Source: Bacillota bacterium (GTDB taxonomy: Bacteria; Bacillota; Clostridia; Oscillospirales; Ruminococcaceae). From it: a stretch of DNA of 46,334 bases. The DNA lies in NCBI GenBank assembly GCA_029572815.1, contig JAKPUQ010000165.1:1-46334 (forward strand). Reading direction: 5' to 3'. Shown in pieces: positions 1-8,492 of this stretch; positions within the stretch are counted from its first letter, which is position 1, and every line of letters starts with the position of its first letter. The position numbers and the translations under genes were made by a program. Under the pieces are notes generated by a model. It saw nothing but the letters and a program-made list of their open reading frames with translations, made no database searches and was not told the DNA's origin.

Positions 1-32
1 TGCTGTTTCCATATATATTTGAATAATAATTT

Positions 33-68
33 AAAAGCGGTTAAGCAGTGTGCTTGCCGTTTTATTAT
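33..68 (+). terminator. Probable intrinsic terminator of an upstream gene
   Basis: An imperfect stem pairs 34-46 with 52-63 (core AAGC/GCTT plus CGG/CCG, one bulged T) around an AGTGT loop and runs into a T-rich tract. The gene it would end lies outside the window. Confidence 0.45.
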
Positions 69-116
69 ATTAGTTTCAATGGCAGTATTCATCTATTGTC
101 TTTTATGCCGAAATAG

Positions 117-145
117 TTGACTTTTTGTTGATAATATGGTAAAAT
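117..145 (+). promoter_or_regulatory. Sigma-A-type promoter of the LRR protein gene
   Basis: TTGACT at 117-122 and TAAAAT at 140-145 are separated by exactly 17 bp. This places the transcription start about 50 nt before the start codon at 204. Confidence 0.7.
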
Positions 146-203
146 AACATATATTGATCCACATTGTCCGAAGGGGCAAAAATGTGAATTTGGAGGGAAA
201 AAG

Positions 204-2357
204 ATGAAAAAATTCTGGAAAAAGACAGCATCGGGAGTCCTCGCACTGCTGGTAGTTGCCGGAGCTTCACCTGTTGCATCGGTAATAAAGACAGCTGATA
301 TAATAACTATCACAGCTTATGCGGAAGAGGAGCCGTCAGAGGATTTCAATTATTCAGTAAACGCGGACGGGACAACTGTGACCATCACAAAATGGACAGG
401 CACAGGTACTGAGGCTGTGGTGCCTGACACGATAGAGGGCAAGACAGTAACTGTTATAGACGGCTGGGCTTTTTCACAGTGTGAGAAGCTTACAAGCGTC
501 AAGCTGCCCGATACCATTACCGAGATCGGAAGCTGTGCTTTCAATGGCTGTACATCACTTTCTGAGATCAACCTCCCGGCTGATCTGAAGATAATAGGCA
601 ATACTGCTTTTGCCGATTGTGCATTGACAGAGGTCACTATCCCTGACGGTGTGGAAAGTATAGGTGTAAGCGCATTTGCAAGCTGCAAAAACCTGGCTGA
701 CATTTCTATTCCTGCAAGTGTTACAAGTATCGGCGAAAGTGCTTTTCGTGATACAGCCTGGCTGAAGGCAAAGCAGGAGGCAGATCCCCTTGTTATCGTA
801 AATAATATACTGATCGACGGAACCGCCTGCACAGGCAGAGTCACCATTCCCGACAGTGTTACAAGTATCGGCGATCTGGCATTCTCAAACTGCCGTACCG
901 TCACAGATGTCCGCGTTCCCGCAAATGTTAAGAGCATTGGTCAGAGCGCTTTCTACAATTGTTCTTCACTGGATTACATAAACATAGCTGACGGAGTTGA
1001 GAGCATCGGCGTTCAGGCTTTCGGAAACTGCAATGCCTTGACCAGGATCACTATCCCCGACAGCGTCAAGACCATCGGCGGAAGTACATTCTTCACCTGT
1101 GAGAATCTGGAGTATGTAAAGCTTCCCGAAGGACTGGAGACTATCAGCAATTCCATGTTCTTCGGCTGTCAGTCATTGAAGCACGTATCCATTCCCGACA
1201 GCGTCAAAACTATCGAGATGCGTGCATTCTGTGCTTGTACGTCTCTGACAAAGGTGGTAATACCTGACGGAGTAGAGACTATAGGCTTTATGACATTTAT
1301 GCAGTGTACAGGTCTTAAATCGGTCATTGTACCTGCCAGTGTAACATCTATCGGTTTCTCGACCTTCTCAGTGTGTCCTGATGCTGTGGTAAAGGTTGAG
1401 CCCGGTTCGTATGCAGAGACCTATGTTGCAGATCAGGGCAATCTGAAATATATTGACACCAATACTGCCGATGCTGAGATCAACGGCGTTTCTCTCTCAC
1501 TCAGCGATGACCCGGGACTCAACTTCGTTGTGAATGCCGCAACAGCCGAGAACAAGGACGATTACAGCGTTAAGCTCACAGGCGAGTGCGCTGAGGACGG
1601 AAAGACGGTCTCCCTTACCGCAAAGACTATCGGAGATAAGACAGTATACTGCGCAACAGCAAGCCTTACTGCAAACAATATGCAGGAGGAGATCACAGCC
1701 GAGCTCTATAAGGGCGATGTGCTCATAGATACTGTGAAGTATGACGTGCGTTCATACCTGAGAGAGCTGTCTGACGTCCGCTGGAACGAGGGCGCTGCCA
1801 CAAGAGAGCTGATGATGTATTCTTCCACACTCGTTTACGGTTATGCTGCCGAGAACTATTTCAACGGTGCTTCCAACAATCTCAGCGTTTATGATGACGC
1901 TGATGAGCAGGCCAAGAGCAAGAGAAAGATAGATTCTCTCTACACTGCAACTAATACCAAGCAGTATTATACCTCAAATCCCCTTTATAAGTATGACAAT
2001 GAGGACGTTAAGTTCTCGCTTGTGCTTGACAGCAAAATGGCAGTCCGTGTCTATATCAAGGGCATGGCAGCAGGCACCAAGGACTCCACAGGAAAGCTCA
2101 CCTCTGTCGCAGGAACAAAGGGCGGCAAGGACTATCCCTCATATTTCGAGATAAAGGACCTCACTCCCCTTGATCTCGGCAAGGACCAGATCATAAAGGT
2201 GGGCGACAAGACTTACCAGTTCTGTCCTCTTGTATGGGCTTATCGTATGCTCAAAAACGATAGTGCCGATGTAAAGAACAAGCGCCTTGCAGCTGCTGTT
2301 GCCAACTACGCATATGACGCTTATCAGCATGAGAACGGCGAAGTTTTAAGTTATTAA
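204..2357 (+). CDS. Secreted BspA-like leucine-rich-repeat (LRR_5) protein
   Basis: This is a 717-residue exported protein. It begins with a basic start and hydrophobic signal peptide (about residues 1-40, MKKFWKKTASGVLALLVVAG). About ten LRR_5 (Treponema pallidum/BspA-type) repeats follow up to about residue 400, recognisable by the recurring pattern 'IPDSVxxIGxxAFxxCxxL'. The C-terminal ~280 residues form a non-repeat domain of unknown function that is rich in charged and aromatic residues; I see no dockerin, sortase motif or transmembrane anchor. BspA-type LRRs usually mediate binding to proteins or surfaces, so an adhesive or scaffolding role outside the cell is inferred. The start has a GGAGGG ribosome site eight bases upstream. 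A 30-codon ORF follows 12 bp downstream and probably shares the transcript. Confidence 0.85.
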   Translation: MKKFWKKTASGVLALLVVAGASPVASVIKTADIITITAYAEEEPSEDFNYSVNADGTTVTITKWTGTGTEAVVPDTIEGKTVTVIDGWAFSQCEKLTSVKLPDTITEIGSCAFNGCTSLSEINLPADLKIIGNTAFADCALTEVTIPDGVESIGVSAFASCKNLADISIPASVTSIGESAFRDTAWLKAKQEADPLVIVNNILIDGTACTGRVTIPDSVTSIGDLAFSNCRTVTDVRVPANVKSIGQSAFYNCSSLDYINIADGVESIGVQAFGNCNALTRITIPDSVKTIGGSTFFTCENLEYVKLPEGLETISNSMFFGCQSLKHVSIPDSVKTIEMRAFCACTSLTKVVIPDGVETIGFMTFMQCTGLKSVIVPASVTSIGFSTFSVCPDAVVKVEPGSYAETYVADQGNLKYIDTNTADAEINGVSLSLSDDPGLNFVVNAATAENKDDYSVKLTGECAEDGKTVSLTAKTIGDKTVYCATASLTANNMQEEITAELYKGDVLIDTVKYDVRSYLRELSDVRWNEGAATRELMMYSSTLVYGYAAENYFNGASNNLSVYDDADEQAKSKRKIDSLYTATNTKQYYTSNPLYKYDNEDVKFSLVLDSKMAVRVYIKGMAAGTKDSTGKLTSVAGTKGGKDYPSYFEIKDLTPLDLGKDQIIKVGDKTYQFCPLVWAYRMLKNDSADVKNKRLAAAVANYAYDAYQHENGEVLSY

Positions 2358-2369
2358 AGGAGAATAGCA

Positions 2370-2462
2370 ATGGAAAAATATACAGCTCCCGAAATGGAGA
2401 TAATCGAATTTGAAAATGAGGACGTTATCACAACAAGTGTCCCCGAGACAGAACTTGGCTGA
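2370..2462 (+). CDS. 30-residue acidic peptide of unknown function
   Basis: This small ORF begins MEKYTAPEMEIIEFENED and continues VITTSVPETELG before a TGA. A good ribosome site (AAAGGAG at 2356-2362) lies just upstream, and a strong intrinsic terminator follows 7 bp after the stop, so it looks like a real last gene of the LRR transcript. The 'xPEMEIIEF..EDVITTS' pattern resembles short peptides that I remember from other Ruminococcus and clostridial genomes, but I cannot confirm this here. It is acidic, lacks a signal peptide and ends Gly. A RiPP-like precursor or a small regulatory peptide is possible; no modifying enzyme is adjacent. Confidence 0.6.
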   Translation: MEKYTAPEMEIIEFENEDVITTSVPETELG

Positions 2463-2469
2463 TAACATC

Positions 2470-2499
2470 GAAGGCGGCTTTCGAGCCGCCTTCGTTTTT
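2470..2499 (+). terminator. Intrinsic terminator after the LRR/peptide operon
   Basis: A perfect 10-bp stem (GAAGGCGGCT / AGCCGCCTTC) closes a TTCG tetraloop and is followed by GTTTTT. Confidence 0.92.
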
Positions 2500-2520
2500 G
2501 ACTTCCGGAGCGCCGTTTTA

Positions 2521-2549
2521 TTGACAATAGCCCTATGGTGCGATATAAT
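2521..2549 (+). promoter_or_regulatory. Sigma-A-type promoter of the small gene at 2584
   Basis: A perfect TTGACA (2521-2526) and TATAAT (2544-2549) with 17-bp spacing lie 35 bp before the GTG start. Confidence 0.8.
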
Positions 2550-2583
2550 GATAACAAAAGAATAATTGGCGAGGTAACTGACT

Positions 2584-2831
2584 GTGAAAAGACGAAAAAG
2601 AGAGCTCCTTCCTGAACCTGCACCCTTAAAGCACGACCCTGTGGAGGATACGGAGTACTTCAAAGCCGTTGCAGAGGAAGTGGAAAGAGAAGCGCAGGCA
2701 ATGGTAGCCCCTGATATTAGAATGGGCAGGTACGAACTGGTGGAGCTGGAGAAAAAAGGATACTGAAGGAAAAATACAACATCGACTGGAAGACCACACT
2801 TGAAATGAATCCCGGCTGGGATTTTGTATAA
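2584..2831 (+). pseudogene. Small unknown gene, apparently frameshifted in an A6 run
   Basis: The GTG start opens a 60-codon basic/acidic frame (MKRRKRELLPEPAPLKHDP...) that stops at 2766. If one A were added to the A6 run at 2752-2757, the frame would read EKKRILKEKYNIDWK...EMNPGWDFV and end at TAA 2829-2831, giving a protein of about 82 residues. The extension has a balanced, protein-like composition and the joined product looks natural, so I read this as a single gene with a one-base indel. A ribosomal -1 shift on AAA AAA is a less likely alternative. I do not recognise the family. The gene has its own strong promoter and no partner. Confidence 0.5.
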
Positions 2832-2873
2832 CTTTGTACTGATTAAAATCATAACTTATCATAACAAACACAA

Positions 2874-2904
2874 TGCCCCTGAGGTCAGAAAACACCCGGG
2901 GGGC
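2874..2904 (-). terminator. Possible weak terminator of the pectate lyase gene
   Basis: TGCCCC on the minus strand (within 2899-2904) can pair with GGGGCA (2874-2879) across a long loop. There is no clear T tract, so the call is tentative. Confidence 0.25.
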
Positions 2905-2946
2905 AAAGCTTTTATATGGATATAACGGTTGCGGGAATGAATTTTT

Positions 2947-5460
2947 TCAGCCGATAAGCTGCCTTCTGAGTCTTATCATATCGAAAACGTCAACAGTCAG
3001 GTCGGTGTTCATATCTGCTGCGCTGAACTGCTCCTCGCTGAGAGCTTCCTTTTTCAGCAGGTGGTTCTGGAGCGTTACCAGGTCGGACACATTAACGGCG
3101 CCGTCACGGTTTATATCTCCCTGCAGCGGCGGTGCAGCTATGGCAGGTACGCCAATTACGATGTAGTTCACACATTTGTAGGTCTGCCCGTTGCTGCCCA
3201 GTGAGACCTTTTCGCCTGCCTTGATGTCCTTTTTGTACATCATGAAGCTGAGGTCATCTGCGGTGCAGAGAGTTCTCATGAGCACATAGTCATCGAGCCA
3301 CTGAGGCGGAGTCTCCACGCGGCTGTCAAGTCCAACATAGAGAGACATATCCGCTGCCGCCGTAAAGGAAGCAGCTTCATCTGTAGTGCCCTTGGCGTCG
3401 CAGGCTGTCAGCAGCAGCTCAGCTCCATCGATTCCGGACTGGAGCTGTGTAAAGCGGAAGTCCCTGTCTCCGAAGACGGGACCGCCCACGTAAGCTGTGC
3501 CTATTGCCCATTTATCCGGGAAAGCCTGGTCTGTGACCTGAACGTCATTGAAAAGCTTGCCGCTTAGAGGGAGCTTGTCCTTCCCAAACACGAAGCTGTC
3601 AAGATTTACAAGGTATCCCTCGCCGCCTGTGAATTTGATGAAAAGATCATGAGTTCCCGATATTTTCGGGATATTTACTTCGATGTCCTTATAATCAGTG
3701 AAGCCGCTGCTGCCGCCGAAGCTTATGCTTGCCTCGGGTTCACCGCTGAGGCTGTCAATGTAAAGCTCCATAGCCGAGGCATTGCCTGCCACCTTAGCGC
3801 TGAAGCTCTGAGCGCCGCTGCCGAAGTCCACTCTTTGATACATAGCCCAGTCGCCGTTTTCAATATAGGCTATATTGCTGTATTCCTCATTGTCCTCGAT
3901 GCGAATGCCCTCCTGAGCGTCTAAGCTCTCGGCTTCGATAGTCTCAAAGGCGGACACCGTGGGGAGGGGAGCGCCGCTTTCGGGAGAGAGCTCCACCACG
4001 CCTTCGGGGAAGGAATTCACCGTCAGGTCATTGATGTAATACTCGACGTTCATGTAGCCCTTGCCGCAGTAGTCTCCTGCATAGTCGGAGGGGTCTGAAG
4101 GGTCAAGACCTCTCAGCAGCTCCCAGTTATCGTCCATGCCGTCATTGTCGGCGTCGGTTATCTCTTTTTTGGTGACAGGAGCTGGGTAGGTGTAGGAAAC
4201 TCCGCACTTTATATTGTACTTGTTGAGATTTGCCTCTGAGGAGTCATATTCCGCGGTACCGCTGCACTGACCTGTGCCGTTTCTGGTGTCCTCGGCGCAC
4301 TGTCTGTCGATGGCTGTACGCTTGTCGGGAGATATTCCGTTTCCTGCGAAGCTGATAACATGGTCATAAGAAGCCGCCGCGCTATCGGCAGTACCTGCTG
4401 TGGATACGTTCTCACCGTTGATGTTTATGGGGAAGGAAGTGCCGCTGTACAGGTCGTTCTTTGTAATGCCGATACCGTCCTTGACTGTGACGCCTGACCA
4501 GTTATCGTTTGTTATGCTGTGGAGAGAGCCGTCCTTGTTGATAAGACGGTTGCCCTGACAGAATACCTTGAAGTTCTCGGGCTTAGTGGTGCTGTCAACA
4601 TACATCCAGTGATAGCCTCCTGTGGTGGAGTTGCCTGCCTTCAGGGTATTGTTCACATAGTTCAGGTGACCAATGGTACCGTAGGCAGTCTGATAGCCCC
4701 AGTCATAAATGATGTTGTTGGTGAAGTCAGCAGTGTACTTGTCGGGCACCTTTCCGCGGAAGTTACGGGATACATTGTGTATGATGAGGTTGTGGTCAAA
4801 GGTCAGGTCGCCCTTGCTCAGCATTATACCGAAGCCGTGGAGTCCCTTCTTGTGACCGCCCCATGAGTCCGCAGGACCCAGCACGGAATACTGCACGGTG
4901 TAATTGGTGTTGTTGGAGTAAAGTCCCCACTGTTCATCGGTGGTCCAGCCCATTGAGCAGTGGTCTATTATGGAATTGGAGCCCTTTGCGCCGCCCCAGG
5001 CGTCATTTCCCGAGGAGGTAGCCGCGTATGGTTCCGGACGTGAGCTGATATAGCGGCAGATTATATTGTCCCCGGACATACCCATTTTGTAGTTCTTGAG
5101 GGTAATGCCCGAGCCGCCGGGAGCAGTCTGACCTGCAATGGTGATATTGCTCTGGCAGAGAATATTACCCTTTAGCTCGATGGTGCCGCTGACGTCGAAT
5201 ACAACTATCCTTCCCGACTTGCTGACAGCGTCACGGAATGAGCCCTCGCCACTGTCGTTGAGGTTGGTGACATGGCAGACCTCGCCGCCGCGGCCGCCCG
5301 TAGCGTACTTGCCTCCGCCCACAGCTCCGGGGAAGGCGGGAATGGCTGCGGCTGCATGAGCCTTCATGGTACTTCTGCGTGGAGCTCCTGCATAAGCCGA
5401 CGTGCAGGCAACTGTGACCGCCGCAGCAAGAGCTGCTGCCCTTTTAATATTCACATTCAT
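2947..5460 (-). CDS. Secreted dockerin-bearing pectate lyase (parallel beta-helix, PL1-like) with CBM6-like module
   Basis: An 837-residue exported cellulosomal enzyme predicted to cleave polygalacturonan by beta-elimination. The start at 5460 is chosen because an AGGAGG site lies just upstream and the first residues form a signal peptide (MNVNIKRAAALAAAVTVACT). The lyase domain, about residues 40-420, has the typical opening AFPGAVGGGKYATGGRGG and an NFRGK segment near 233-237 that may carry the catalytic arginine. A calcium-binding DADNDGMDD segment lies near 436, a CBM6-like module (AESLD...GDWAMYQ) at about 504-626, and an unassigned module at 633-773. The last ~58 residues are a type I dockerin with two Ca-binding repeats (GDINRDGAVNVSDL and ADMNTDLTVDVFDM). 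It is divergent from the dockerin-serpin gene. Confidence 0.9.
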   Translation of the reverse strand: MNVNIKRAAALAAAVTVACTSAYAGAPRRSTMKAHAAAAIPAFPGAVGGGKYATGGRGGEVCHVTNLNDSGEGSFRDAVSKSGRIVVFDVSGTIELKGNILCQSNITIAGQTAPGGSGITLKNYKMGMSGDNIICRYISSRPEPYAATSSGNDAWGGAKGSNSIIDHCSMGWTTDEQWGLYSNNTNYTVQYSVLGPADSWGGHKKGLHGFGIMLSKGDLTFDHNLIIHNVSRNFRGKVPDKYTADFTNNIIYDWGYQTAYGTIGHLNYVNNTLKAGNSTTGGYHWMYVDSTTKPENFKVFCQGNRLINKDGSLHSITNDNWSGVTVKDGIGITKNDLYSGTSFPININGENVSTAGTADSAAASYDHVISFAGNGISPDKRTAIDRQCAEDTRNGTGQCSGTAEYDSSEANLNKYNIKCGVSYTYPAPVTKKEITDADNDGMDDNWELLRGLDPSDPSDYAGDYCGKGYMNVEYYINDLTVNSFPEGVVELSPESGAPLPTVSAFETIEAESLDAQEGIRIEDNEEYSNIAYIENGDWAMYQRVDFGSGAQSFSAKVAGNASAMELYIDSLSGEPEASISFGGSSGFTDYKDIEVNIPKISGTHDLFIKFTGGEGYLVNLDSFVFGKDKLPLSGKLFNDVQVTDQAFPDKWAIGTAYVGGPVFGDRDFRFTQLQSGIDGAELLLTACDAKGTTDEAASFTAAADMSLYVGLDSRVETPPQWLDDYVLMRTLCTADDLSFMMYKKDIKAGEKVSLGSNGQTYKCVNYIVIGVPAIAAPPLQGDINRDGAVNVSDLVTLQNHLLKKEALSEEQFSAADMNTDLTVDVFDMIRLRRQLIG

Positions 5461-5502
5461 ATAAATATCCTCCTGAAAAACAGCAAAATTTGCTATAATA
5501 AT

Positions 5503-5531
5503 ATTATACATGATATTTCAAGATATTTCAA
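5503..5531 (-). promoter_or_regulatory. Promoter of the pectate lyase gene
   Basis: On the minus strand TTGAAA (5531-5526) and TATAAT (5508-5503) are separated by 17 bp, about 45 bp before the start codon. Confidence 0.7.
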
Positions 5532-5702
5532 TGAAAAATAGTACTTTTCTACTGAGTTTATTTACTTTTTCGTACAAGCGGTGGATATTACTATGTGGAG
5601 GATAGTCTCAAATGACACGAAAGTGCACCTTTTCGTACTGCGGGGCGGCGCTGAAAAAAGCGAAAAACAGCCGAAAAGATCAACAAAACAGCAATTTTTT
5701 TA
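5532..5702 (+). promoter_or_regulatory. Divergent control region between pectate lyase and serpin genes
   Basis: No credible gene lies here. Two related direct copies occur: CTTTTTCGTACAAGCGGTGG around 5563-5582 and CCTTTTCGTACTGCGGGGCG around 5628-5647, about 65 bp apart. They may be operator sites for a shared regulator of the two dockerin genes, but no regulator is encoded nearby. Confidence 0.3.
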
Positions 5703-5731
5703 TTGACTTCGGACAGGATAGGTGTTATACT
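5703..5731 (+). promoter_or_regulatory. Promoter of the serpin gene
   Basis: TTGACT (5703-5708) and TATACT (5726-5731) have 17-bp spacing and lie about 48 bp before the ATG at 5779. Confidence 0.75.
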
Positions 5732-5778
5732 TTTAACATGGATAGTTATATCCGAAAATGATATGGAGGTATGCTATT

Positions 5779-7714
5779 ATGAAAAAAAACAGCAGTATTC
5801 AAACGAATGGCAGCAGGTATCATCGGTTCTGTTCTTTCTCTGGGCTTTGCAGGGGGAGTCATACCGTCGGCAGCTCCTGTCATTGCAGCAGAAAACGCAT
5901 TCGAGTTTCCCGATAACTACAACATGGATACGGGTATGTATGAATATGAGTTCCATGATGCGTTAGTCTACAGGGTAGACGCAAATATCGGCGATATTAC
6001 AATCCAGCTTTTACCTTCAAGGGGCGGTAATTTCTTCAGCTATGATGATATGAAGGTAATACATCTGTCTTCATTTACGAGATCGAAATACATTGAGTGG
6101 GCTGAAAGATATGAAGAGGAAAATTACCAGCTTGCTCTTGAGCTGATGCCGCAGTCGAGGGTGAATATCAGTTTTGCAGCTTTAAACGAATATGATGATA
6201 TTACCACTCCTCTGGGATACATGGGCGGTCCCCGCAATAATGAATATTATGTGTCCAGGATCCTTTCCATAACAGACCCCAATGAGCATATCTACGGCGA
6301 CATAAACGATGACAAGGTTATCGACTCCTTCGATGTCATCACTTATCAGAAGTATATCGCAGGCAATCTCTCGGAGAGTCTCACCTCTGATCAGTTCCTG
6401 AATGCTGACATAGACATGGATACCGAGATAACAAAGGACGATATGCAGCAGGTCAGAGACTTCGTTCTGGGCAGCACAAAGGAGTTCAACGGCGCTTCCA
6501 ATATAGGCAGTATCCGTCTTGATGATACTGTCACGGTTGAGGCATCAGAGGGCAGGGAGATCGACGATGACTTCGCAAAGGCTGAAATGAAACTCGGCGT
6601 TGATCTGCTGAAGAAGTGCTATGAGGACGAGGGTGAGAAAAAGGGCAATCTGCTCCTGTCGCCCCTTTCCATTTCTTCTGCACTTTCAATGACGGCTAAC
6701 GGCGCTGACGGCGAGACCTTTGACGAGATGGAAAAGGTGCTGGGAGACGGTCTCTCCGTAGACGACATCAACAATTACATAGCTAAGTATATCAGCTCTC
6801 TTCCCGACGAGAAGAAGGAAAAGGTCTACCTTGCAGACTCTATCTGGTTCAAGGACAATCCCACTCTCAAGGTCTATGACGAGTTCCTGGAGACCAACAA
6901 GAAGTACTACAACGCCGAGATATATAAGAGTCCTTTTGATCTGAGCACGATCAAGGACGTGAACAGCTGGGTAAACAAGAATACAAAGGGCATGATACCC
7001 ACACTCCTGAAAGAGGACGGCATAAAAGGAAATACAATGATGATGCTGATAAATACCCTTTATTTCGAGTCGGAATGGGCGAGACCCTATACCAGTTCGA
7101 CTGAAGGCGTGTTCACTGACCTTGAGGGCGGCGTGCACATCATCAAGTGTCTGAACAGCAAGGAGTATCAGTATTTCGACCTGGGCAATGCAGACGCCTT
7201 CAAGAAGCCCTATGCAAATGAGAATTACAGCTTTGTGGGCATACTTCCTCATGAGGACGTGGATTTTGACAGCTTTATACAGGAGCTTGACGGAAAGGCT
7301 CTTGTTGACGGACTGAAGGAATGCGAGGATCCTGATTCACTGGATCTTTTCGTAATGATACCCAAGTTCAAGTACAACTATGACAAGTCTCTGAAGGAGA
7401 TCCTTCCCCTGCTGGGAATGGAAAAGGCATTCTCTCCTGATGCTGCTGACTTCTCAAAGATGAACGATCTGTCTGTTGAGGGAGCGCTTCCGCTTTACAT
7501 AGACGATGTTCTTCACAAGACCAAGATAGAGGTAACGGAAAAGGGCACAAAGGCAGCTGCGGTAACATCTGTAAGCATGGGCGCAGGTGCAGGTATGCCC
7601 GTTGAGAAGAAGACTATACACATTGATCTTGACAGACCCTTTGTTTACATGATAGTTGACAAGAACAACGTTCCGCTGTTCATCGGCGCAGCAACTCAGC
7701 TTGAGCAAAAGTAA
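5779..7714 (+). CDS. Secreted dockerin-containing serpin; start region out of frame across an A8 tract
   Basis: Serine-protease inhibitor of the serpin fold, probably protecting the cellulosome from proteolysis. The in-frame part (from 5807, 635 residues) has a hydrophobic segment ending PVIAA (about 1-28), an unknown region (30-160), an internal dockerin-like pair (GDINDDKVIDSFDV and ADIDMDTEITKDDM, about 162-222), then the serpin domain (about 255-635) with the hinge EVTEKGTKAAAV. Counting from the hinge puts P1-P1' near Gly-Ala, an estimate only. The start is odd. A well-placed GGAGGT precedes ATG 5779, but that codon is out of frame with the serpin. Removing one A from the A8 run at 5782-5789 gives the ideal start MKKTAVFKRMAAGIIG. 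Otherwise translation must begin at ATG 5807, which lacks a ribosome site and the basic n-region. Confidence 0.85.
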
Positions 7715-7727
7715 TAAAGCGCATAAT

Positions 7728-7771
7728 GAAAAGGACCTCAGATCCTTCGTGATCTGAAGTCCTTTTCTGTT
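7728..7771. terminator. Bidirectional terminator between serpin and the membrane protein gene
   Basis: A 17-bp stem with one mismatch (GAAAAGGACCTCAGATC / GATCTGAAGTCCTTTTC) closes a six-base loop. A-rich and T-rich flanks suit termination on both strands of these convergent genes. Confidence 0.85.
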
Positions 7772-7779
7772 TGTAAGGT

Positions 7780-8280
7780 TCAGTAAAGCCTGGATTGTAT
7801 GACCTGATAGGCTTTGTACAGGGGAACGTCCTCATCGGGGATGCGTTCACGCCTTCCAAAAAGGAAGCCTGCGGCGCTTTTTATGCCTGTTGCCTTATCG
7901 TTCAGCACTATTTCTCCGTTGTTTTCCACATCAATGGTCATACGCATACGGAACTCTGTATACGCGACGCTGCGGCTGGGGTGGCGGTAGCGCTTATAGG
8001 GCTCTATGCGGACATCGTTGATGTCACTGAGGGCGATGGTATCCCTTTTCCAGAGACGCTTTATGGTAAGTTCGCTGTCCTCTACGATAAGGGTGGTGCC
8101 CACTGCCTGTTCGATGAAGTACAGCAGGGAACAGACCAGCGATACAGCCAGAAAGGGAAGTGATAACAAGATCAATTTCAATGAGTATACGGAAATAAAC
8201 ATTAGTGCAAAGAACAGCAGCATAGCTGCAAGTGTGATGAAAAGGACTTCTTTGGTCTCATGCCTTATTTTGAAGATCAT
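7780..8280 (-). CDS. Two-helix membrane protein with a C-terminal PH-like/cytosolic beta domain
   Basis: A 166-residue protein. Two hydrophobic helices (about residues 13-33 and 35-56) are followed by a soluble region with alternating strands (TLIVEDSELTIKRLWKRDTIALSDINDVRIEPYK) as seen in bacterial PH-like or YdbS-type domains. It ends with 'DEDVPLYKAYQVIQSRL'. The gene at 10281 has the same layout, the same 'LSDI/YAEI' segment and the same ending 'DEDVKLYQAYKCYL', so the two are paralogues. GGGAGGCGATC precedes the start. Its promoter is divergent from the LytTR operon and lies 10 bp from the repeat array, which suggests common control. The function is not known. Confidence 0.75.
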   Translation of the reverse strand: MIFKIRHETKEVLFITLAAMLLFFALMFISVYSLKLILLSLPFLAVSLVCSLLYFIEQAVGTTLIVEDSELTIKRLWKRDTIALSDINDVRIEPYKRYRHPSRSVAYTEFRMRMTIDVENNGEIVLNDKATGIKSAAGFLFGRRERIPDEDVPLYKAYQVIQSRLY

Positions 8281-8307
8281 TATGATCGCCTCCCGGTGTT
8301 TTTACTG

Positions 8308-8336
8308 ATTATACAGCCATAAGCAGGCGATGTCAA
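8308..8336 (-). promoter_or_regulatory. Promoter of the divergent membrane protein gene
   Basis: On the minus strand TTGACA (8336-8331) and TATAAT (8313-8308), both perfect, have 17-bp spacing. Confidence 0.85.
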
Positions 8337-8346
8337 CAGGTTTTCC

Positions 8347-8400
8347 GTAAGTTGCGTTTTTTTTAAGGTAAGTTGCGTTTTTCAGGGGGTAAGTTGCATT
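8347..8400 (+). repeat. Three LytTR-box-like direct repeats at 21-bp spacing
   Basis: GTAAGTTGCGTTTT starts at 8347 and 8368, and GTAAGTTGCATT at 8389, giving an exact 21-bp period (two helical turns). Known LytTR targets are 9-bp direct repeats, roughly [TA][AC][CA]GTTN[AG][TG], separated by 12-13 bp. TAAGTTGCG fits that except at one position and has the right period. The array lies between two divergent promoters, and the third copy overlaps the -35 box of the operon that encodes a LytTR protein. Confidence 0.75.
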
Positions 8401-8428
8401 GACAGGGAATTGCTCCGTATGTTATCAT
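8399..8428 (+). promoter_or_regulatory. Promoter P1 of the LytTR operon
   Basis: A perfect TTGACA (8399-8404) and TATCAT (8423-8428) have 18-bp spacing. The -35 box overlaps the third repeat copy, so a LytTR protein bound at the two upstream copies would sit next to RNA polymerase. Confidence 0.7.
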
Positions 8429-8492
8429 ATATATGGTACGAACAGGCTGTGTGTTCAGATGAGAGGGAAGAGGAGCATTTCCCGTTCTTGTA

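Noticed and set aside
350..937. 195-residue minus-strand ORF opposite the LRR gene
   Set aside because: It is the antisense shadow of a repetitive, strongly supported coding region, with no ribosome site.
2752..2758. Programmed -1 ribosomal frameshift on the A6 run
   Set aside because: AAA AAA G is not in the X XXY YYZ phase of the original frame, and no downstream stimulatory hairpin is seen; an indel is simpler.
5533..5607. Small ORF MKNSTFLLSLFTF... between the pectate lyase and serpin genes
   Set aside because: It is short, has no ribosome site and lies over the divergent promoter region.
8347..8400. CRISPR-like array
   Set aside because: The units are only ~10-14 bp with 7-11-bp AT-rich gaps and lie in a promoter region; no cas genes are present.
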